From positions 1 to 9,348 of the forward strand of contig JAHZEF010000058.1 of NCBI GenBank assembly GCA_019422005.1: 9,348 bases of DNA, written 5' to 3'. Source of the stretch: Clostridiales bacterium. GTDB lineage: Bacteria > Bacillota > Clostridia > Oscillospirales > Oscillospiraceae. Made by a program: the position numbers and the translations under genes. The notes beneath the pieces were generated by a model. The model saw only the letters and a list, made by a program, of their open reading frames with translations, made no database searches and was not told where the DNA came from. Shown in pieces: positions 5,225 to 9,348 of this stretch; within the stretch, counting starts at the first letter, position 1; each line of letters opens with the position of its first letter.

Positions 5225-6655
5225 TCAGACCAGGTACTTGAACAGACGGACGGGCAGGCTGAGCGCACCGACTGCGCCGCGCTTGAGCCGGGAGACCGGA
5301 ACCTCTGCAGGCCCCTGGCCCGGCAGGTAAGCGCCGTCGGCGCCCAGCTCCAGGGACTGCGCCTGATAGCCGGCCTGCACCTGCCGGAGATGGGCGGCAA
5401 AATCCCTGCTGTCGATGGCCAGCATCAGCTCCGTATCGATGTATGCGCTGCGCGGATCCAGATTGTACGAGCCGATCACGGTCATGCGCCCGTCAATCAC
5501 ATATGTTTTGGCGTGGATGGCGTGGCGGCTCTGGTACTCCCAGACCTGCGCGCCGGTGGAGAGAATTTCCTCCCGGTCTCCCAGATATGTCGCGAAAGCC
5601 GGCAGATTGGGGGAGGAAGCCAGGGAATTGGTCAGAATCTGATACTCGATTCCCATCTGTCCCAGTTCGGTCAGCAGCGTTTCCAGCGCGGAATCCAGCA
5701 CCACGTAGGGCGACTGCAGGAAGACGGACTGGCGGGCCCCGCGCAGCAGCTGTCCCAATACATAGCCGACCCTGGGCTCTTTTGGGCCGATCTGAGTGTC
5801 GTTATGTAAAAAAGTGATGCGGTTGGCCGGAAAGGTCCGGGCGGTATAATCGTCGCCGCTGTGATCGAACAGGGCGGGGTACTCGGCTCTGGCTGTATCC
5901 AGCAGGTTCCGCAGGGCGGCGCGCTTGACTGCGCCGCGCGGCGTATCCCGCTGGAAGGGGGCCCGCACGTCCCGGCTGTTCCACAGCGTGTCCAGATAGG
6001 CGCGCACGTCAAAGAGCACGCTTTCGCGGCTGCCGGTCTGCCACTGGGTGTTGTAGACCAGCACGTCGCGGTCGATGGAGAGGTTTTTCTCAAACCCTTC
6101 CGGATTGAAGTACTTGTCGCCGATATTCCGGCCGCCCAGCAGAAGCAGGCGGTTGTCGATGATGAGGTACTTGTCGTGCAGCCTGCCGTTATAGGTCCAG
6201 GGCTTCAGCGGATTGGGCGGATTGTAAAGCTTCAGCTGAATGTTGGGATGCGCGCCCAGCGCGGCGGCGTAGTCCCGGTTGGCCCAGGTCAGGCCGCCGG
6301 ACATGCCGTCCACCAGGATCCGCACCTGCACGCCCCGGTCTGCGGCGCGGAGGATGGCGCCCAGAAACAAATCGGTGGACGGGCCCATATGCATGGCGTA
6401 GTAGGAGAGATCGATGGTTTCCCGGGCTTCATCCAGCAGATGGATCCGGGCACCGAGGCTTTCCAGGGGCTCTTCCACCAGGGCGACCCGGTCGGCACAG
6501 GGCGTGCTGCCGTAATAGTCCGTACCGGCTGCTGAGTCCGCAAAGGAGCCGGACACCGTTTTTTGATGGAGATAGGGCAGCACGCCCGTGCAGACTGCAT
6601 AGATCAGGTACAACAGTACGGCGGCGAAGCCGTATTGGAGGATGCGTTTGGCCAT
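5225..6655 (-). CDS. Membrane-anchored phospholipase D / cardiolipin synthase-like protein
   Basis: A 476-residue member of the phospholipase D superfamily. Both catalytic HKD motifs are intact: HDKYLIID (H160, K162, D167) followed by GGRNIGDKYF, and HAKTYVID (H381, K383, D388) followed by GSYNLDPRS. Residues 7-29 form one membrane segment, so the enzyme is probably anchored with its catalytic part at the membrane surface. The length and the GGRNIGD motif recall the ClsC-type cardiolipin synthases, which transfer a phosphatidyl group between phospholipids. A phospholipase or other phosphodiesterase role cannot be excluded, so no symbol is given. The ATG at 6655 has a GGAAG-type binding site upstream. 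The gene starts 40 bases after the stop of the amidohydrolase gene on the same strand, with no promoter or terminator seen between them, so the two probably form an operon. No functional link between the two products is evident. Confidence 0.92.
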   Translation of the reverse strand: MAKRILQYGFAAVLLYLIYAVCTGVLPYLHQKTVSGSFADSAAGTDYYGSTPCADRVALVEEPLESLGARIHLLDEARETIDLSYYAMHMGPSTDLFLGAILRAADRGVQVRILVDGMSGGLTWANRDYAAALGAHPNIQLKLYNPPNPLKPWTYNGRLHDKYLIIDNRLLLLGGRNIGDKYFNPEGFEKNLSIDRDVLVYNTQWQTGSRESVLFDVRAYLDTLWNSRDVRAPFQRDTPRGAVKRAALRNLLDTARAEYPALFDHSGDDYTARTFPANRITFLHNDTQIGPKEPRVGYVLGQLLRGARQSVFLQSPYVVLDSALETLLTELGQMGIEYQILTNSLASSPNLPAFATYLGDREEILSTGAQVWEYQSRHAIHAKTYVIDGRMTVIGSYNLDPRSAYIDTELMLAIDSRDFAAHLRQVQAGYQAQSLELGADGAYLPGQGPAEVPVSRLKRGAVGALSLPVRLFKYLV

Positions 6656-6695
6656 GGTACCGGCTTCCTTTCTCAGCGGCGGCCTGATTGGGGCT

Positions 6696-8285
6696 TCAAT
6701 TGGCGGGATGCGGCGGACGGCGGTATACGGCTTCGCCGTCTTTCACAGTGGCCAGGATTGAGATTGCAGGGATTTCGTCTGTGGGGACTGCCGTCGGATC
6801 GCGGTCCAGGATCACCAGATCGGCACGCTTGCCGGGAACCAGGGAGCCCTTGGTATCCTCCTCGGAATATTGACGGGCGCCCCACAGCGTTATGGCCTGC
6901 AGGGCGGCTTCCGGAGAAATGCGCTCATCGTCTGCCAGAAGGACGCCGCCGCTGGTGATCCGCCGGGCTGCGCACCATACGGTTTGGAGCATGTCCGGAG
7001 GCAGGACCGGCGTGTCCTGGTGAAGCGTGAAGGGAATGCCCAGCGCGGCGGTGGAGGCCAGCGGGCTGATCCGTTTTGCCCGGTCTGTGCCCAGGTTCCG
7101 CAGATGGGTGTCGCCCCAGTACCAGGTATGGGCGACGAAATAGCTGGGCATCAGCCCCAGTTCCCTGAGGCGCGGCAGCTGGCCGCGGCGCATCAGCTGG
7201 GCATGGATCACTACGTCGCGATGCAGGGAGGGCGCTTCATAGGCGGAAAGCAGCTGATCAATGGCGGCGTCGCCGTTGCAGTGTGTCAGCAGCTGCCGTC
7301 CCTCTGATGCGGCCGCCGCCACAAAGGCGCGGACCTGTTCGTCGGTATAGATCGGGTAACCGCAGTAGGTTTCATCCTGATCGCCGGACGGCAGGTAGGG
7401 GGCGGTGAGCCAGGCGGTGCGTCCCTGCGGGCTGCCGTCGAGAAACAGCTTGTAACCGCCCAGGCGGAAGCGGGCGCGATAGGAGAAGCGGTCCGGGTGC
7501 TGCCGGAGCAGGGAAGCGCTGTCCCGGATATCGGCGTAGCCGACCACATCCAGCTTCAGCCGGCCGCGTTCGGCCGCATCGTCCAGAAGTTCGAATTCGG
7601 GCTGCTTCATCAGCCCTTCCTGGGCGGTGGTGACGCCATAGGAGAGATAGCGCTTCTGGGCCTCATCCAGATGGCGCAGCATCTGTTCCCGGGAGGGCTG
7701 CGGAACGACGGCGGCCAGCGCCATAAATGCGTTTTCCTCCAGATACCCGCTGGGCGTACCGTCGTGATGGCGGCCGATTCGCCCGCCATCGGGATCGGGA
7801 GTGCCCGGCCCGATCCCGGCGGCGGAAAGCGCTGCGGAGTTGGCGCAGCCCATGTGGCCGGATGCATGGCTGATCAGGATCGGACGAACGGACGATACCT
7901 CGTCCAGCGTGAAACGGTCCGGATGGCCCGCTTCATCCAGGCGGTTGTGATCGTAGCCGAAGCCGACAATCCAGTCCTCTGCGGAGGGTTTCCCGGGCAT
8001 AAGCCGCTGCGCCAGCGCTTCCTGGATCTGGGAGAAGGAAGTGCAGCCGGCCAGGGAAACAAAGCGGAGGCTGTTTGCAAACTGAACAAGATGGCTGTGC
8101 CCGTCAATGAAGCCGGGCAGGACCGCCGCGCCGCGGAGATCCGTCCGGCGGCAGTCGGCGCCGGCCTTCCCGGCCAGCGCCTCCGATTCCCCGACGGCGA
8201 GAATGCGCCCTTCGTGCGTCAGGATGGCTGAGGCGCGCACGCCGCCCTCCATTGTCAGAATCCGCCCGTTGAACAGGAGTTCCAA
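6696..8285 (-). CDS. YtcJ-type metal-dependent amidohydrolase
   Basis: A 529-residue member of the amidohydrolase superfamily (Amidohydro_3, YtcJ/NfdA-like). These hydrolyse C-N bonds using a metal in a TIM barrel; substrates are mostly unknown and some relatives act on N-substituted formamides. Visible landmarks: N-terminal ELLFNGRILTM, metal motif HSH (H63, H65), YKLFLDGS with candidate bridging lysine K279, THCNGD (H335), VIHAQ (H361), HQDTPV (D424), and the C-terminal GSLVPGKRADLVILDRDP. No signal peptide, so cytoplasmic. I chose the TTG at 8285: AAGGGG lies nine bases upstream, and translation from it begins with the family-typical ELLFNGRI. The in-frame ATG at 8306 has no binding site and lies about four bases from the predicted transcription start. 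First gene of a probable operon with the phospholipase D-like gene, and divergent from the NrdG-like gene. Confidence 0.9.
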   Translation of the reverse strand: MELLFNGRILTMEGGVRASAILTHEGRILAVGESEALAGKAGADCRRTDLRGAAVLPGFIDGHSHLVQFANSLRFVSLAGCTSFSQIQEALAQRLMPGKPSAEDWIVGFGYDHNRLDEAGHPDRFTLDEVSSVRPILISHASGHMGCANSAALSAAGIGPGTPDPDGGRIGRHHDGTPSGYLEENAFMALAAVVPQPSREQMLRHLDEAQKRYLSYGVTTAQEGLMKQPEFELLDDAAERGRLKLDVVGYADIRDSASLLRQHPDRFSYRARFRLGGYKLFLDGSPQGRTAWLTAPYLPSGDQDETYCGYPIYTDEQVRAFVAAAASEGRQLLTHCNGDAAIDQLLSAYEAPSLHRDVVIHAQLMRRGQLPRLRELGLMPSYFVAHTWYWGDTHLRNLGTDRAKRISPLASTAALGIPFTLHQDTPVLPPDMLQTVWCAARRITSGGVLLADDERISPEAALQAITLWGARQYSEEDTKGSLVPGKRADLVILDRDPTAVPTDEIPAISILATVKDGEAVYRRPPHPAN

Positions 8286-8294
8286 AATCCATCG

Positions 8295-8300
8295 CCCCTT
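8295..8300 (-). promoter_or_regulatory. Ribosome binding site deciding a TTG start
   Basis: AAGGGG on the minus strand lies nine bases before TTG (8285-8283). The nearest upstream ATG (8306-8304) overlaps the very start of the transcript and has no comparable site, so this element selects TTG as the start of the amidohydrolase. Confidence 0.6.
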
Positions 8301-8316
8301 TTTCATAGTGTATGGT

Positions 8317-8345
8317 ACTATAACGGCCAAAATCTGTCTTTTCAA
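8317..8345 (-). promoter_or_regulatory. Promoter of the amidohydrolase operon
   Basis: On the minus strand, -35 TTGAAA (8340-8345), a 17-base spacer and -10 TATAGT (8317-8322). Transcription should begin near 8310. Confidence 0.75.
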
Positions 8346-8432
8346 CCGTTTTTTATGGAGAATTTTTAAACTTTCTGTGAATAGTTTGCCCATTTGGAGA
8401 AAAACACGGCACGCTTTCGGCAGGTTTGCATC

Positions 8433-8461
8433 TTGCTGCCCGGAGATTGGGGGAATATAAT
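8433..8461 (+). promoter_or_regulatory. Promoter of the NrdG-like activase gene
   Basis: -10 TATAAT (8456-8461) is perfect. The best -35 at 17 bases is TTGCTG (8433-8438), matching only in TTG. Transcription would start near 8468, leaving a leader of about 80 bases in which I see no recognisable riboswitch. The promoter is back to back with that of the amidohydrolase operon, about 90 bases away. Confidence 0.6.
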
Positions 8462-8547
8462 AATAAGCAATAAACGGCTGATTGGCGCCGTCCGGCACAC
8501 ATGGATGCAGGAGGCTGCGGCGGCGAAAGGAAACGGGAGGCGGTCAT

Positions 8548-9234
8548 ATGCGGCTGGGCGGGATGCAGAAACTGACGCTTTTGGATTATCCGGAAAAACT
8601 GGCGTGCACGCTGTTTGCCGCAGGCTGCAATTACCGGTGCCCGTTCTGCCACAACGCCTCCCTGGTCCTGCGGCCGGAGCCGGCGCTGGAGGCTGAGGAG
8701 GCGCTGGCGTTTCTGCGCCGCCGCCGGGGCGTGCTGCAGGGCGTATGCCTGACCGGGGGCGAGCCGCTCCTGCAGCCCGATGCGGAGGCGTTCCTCAGGA
8801 GGATCCGGGAGCTGGGGTATGCGGTCAAACTGGATACCAACGGCGCGCTGCCGGACCGCCTGATCGCGGTGGTGGAGGCCGGGCTGGTGGACTACGTGGC
8901 CATGGATGTGAAGAATTGCCCGGCGGCCTACGGCGAAACCGTGGGCATTGACGGATATGATACGGCGCCGGTTGACGAAAGCATCCGGTATCTGCTGTCC
9001 GGGAAGGTGGAGTACGAGTTCCGGACTACGGTGGTGCGGCAGCTGCACAGCGGGCAGCGGCTGCGGCAGCTGGCGGAATGGATCGCGGGGGCCGGGCGGT
9101 ATTTCCTGCAAAGCTTTCTGGACAGCGGCGACCTGATCCGTCCGGGGCTCTCCGGCTATGACGCGGCGGAAATGGAGGCGCTCCGGGAAACTGTGGCGGA
9201 AACGCTGCCCTGCGTCCGGCTGCGCGGCGTCTGA
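8548..9234 (+). CDS. Radical-SAM activating protein of anaerobic ribonucleotide reductase (NrdG2 type)
   Basis: A 228-residue radical S-adenosylmethionine protein. CNYRCPFC supplies the CxxxCxxC ligands of the 4Fe-4S cluster (C27, C31, C34), TGGEP (69-73) is the SAM-binding motif, and KLDTNG (94-99) follows as in this family. The opening GGMQKLTLLDYPEKLACTLF is characteristic of the NrdG2 type of anaerobic ribonucleoside-triphosphate reductase activating proteins, longer than the classic NrdG of about 155-170 residues. It would generate the glycyl radical on the class III reductase NrdD in the cytoplasm, allowing dNTP synthesis without oxygen; activation of another glycyl-radical enzyme is the alternative. 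The ATG at 8548 has GGGAGG seven bases upstream; an in-frame start at 8482 has none. NrdD is not in the window, but NrdR boxes begin 45 bases after the stop, suggesting that a reductase gene follows. Confidence 0.9.
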   Translation: MRLGGMQKLTLLDYPEKLACTLFAAGCNYRCPFCHNASLVLRPEPALEAEEALAFLRRRRGVLQGVCLTGGEPLLQPDAEAFLRRIRELGYAVKLDTNGALPDRLIAVVEAGLVDYVAMDVKNCPAAYGETVGIDGYDTAPVDESIRYLLSGKVEYEFRTTVVRQLHSGQRLRQLAEWIAGAGRYFLQSFLDSGDLIRPGLSGYDAAEMEALRETVAETLPCVRLRGV

Positions 9235-9278
9235 GCGGGACGGCAGCGGCCGGATGGATATGGCGGACAATGGGATTT

Positions 9279-9294
9279 ACACAATATATTGTGT
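9279..9294. promoter_or_regulatory. NrdR box 1 (perfect palindrome)
   Basis: ACACAATATATTGTGT is a perfect 16-bp palindrome matching the NrdR box consensus (acaCwAtATaTwGtgt). NrdR represses ribonucleotide reductase operons when deoxynucleotides are plentiful. It lies 45 bases after the stop of the NrdG-like gene. Confidence 0.88.
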
Positions 9295-9309
9295 TTGTGA
9301 CAAAAAACA

Positions 9310-9325
9310 GACCAATATATGTGAC
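9310..9325. promoter_or_regulatory. NrdR box 2 (degenerate)
   Basis: GACCAATATATGTGAC keeps the central CAATATAT of box 1, and the cores start exactly 31 bases apart (9282 and 9313). NrdR sites typically occur as pairs about three helical turns apart. The outer arms do not match well, so it is called mainly from spacing and core. The promoter for the next gene probably overlaps the pair; TTGTGA (9295-9300) is one possible -35, but I cannot fix a -10. Confidence 0.65.
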
Positions 9326-9348
9326 ACAATGCCAATTGATTCTTGGTC

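Noticed and set aside
4577..5400. Long minus-strand open frames over the exported protein gene
   Set aside because: They are proline/arginine-rich low-complexity translations typical of antisense GC-rich DNA and overlap a plus-strand gene with a strong promoter and binding site.
5861..6535. A 224-codon plus-strand open frame within the phospholipase D-like gene
   Set aside because: Antisense to a gene with two intact HKD motifs; no start signals or domains.
7497..8231. A 244-codon plus-strand open frame within the amidohydrolase gene
   Set aside because: Antisense to a gene with a complete set of amidohydrolase motifs; no ribosome binding site or promoter visible.

Overview
The window looks like chromosome from a GC-rich Gram-positive anaerobe of the Clostridia, perhaps an Oscillospiraceae-type gut bacterium. 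The reasons are two T-box tRNA-sensing leaders (a largely Gram-positive device), strong AGGAGG-type ribosome binding sites, sigma-A type promoters, an activase for the oxygen-sensitive class III ribonucleotide reductase, and NrdR boxes. The taxonomic placement is inference. No RNA genes, insertion sequences, phage genes or CRISPR arrays were seen.

Left part (1-4217, minus strand): two paralogous genes lie in tandem. Each encodes an unusual fusion of an XRE-type helix-turn-helix, a cupin domain and an AMP-forming acyl-CoA ligase (ANL superfamily, closest by eye to the medium-chain/branched/aryl acyl-CoA synthetases). The upstream copy is complete (1580-3850); the second (1-1143) runs off the left edge. 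Each has its own promoter, T-box leader with intrinsic terminator, and ribosome binding site. Aligning the two leaders by hand puts GUA (Val) in the specifier position of one and AUC (Ile) in the other, and both have the UGGU bulge expected for tRNAs with discriminator A. My hypothesis is that charging of branched-chain tRNAs controls activation of branched short-chain carboxylic acids to CoA esters, which could then be reductively carboxylated to branched-chain amino acids.

Middle part (4316-5185): a 67-residue XRE-type regulator (minus) is divergent from a 172-residue exported protein of unknown function (plus). The plus gene has a near-consensus promoter with a CTCAA-N4-TTGAG dyad in its spacer, a likely operator. 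A strong hairpin at 5151-5185 separates it from the convergent operon to its right.

Right part (5225-8345, minus): a promoter at 8317-8345 drives a YtcJ-type metal-dependent amidohydrolase, followed 40 bases later by a membrane-anchored phospholipase D/cardiolipin synthase-like protein with two HKD motifs. The amidohydrolase probably starts at a TTG codon, because the promoter lies too close to the upstream ATG.

Far right (8433-9348, plus): a radical-SAM activase of the NrdG2 type is transcribed divergently from the amidohydrolase. Downstream of it is a perfect 16-bp NrdR box and a second, weaker box exactly 31 bp further on. This predicts that a ribonucleotide reductase gene starts just beyond the right edge.
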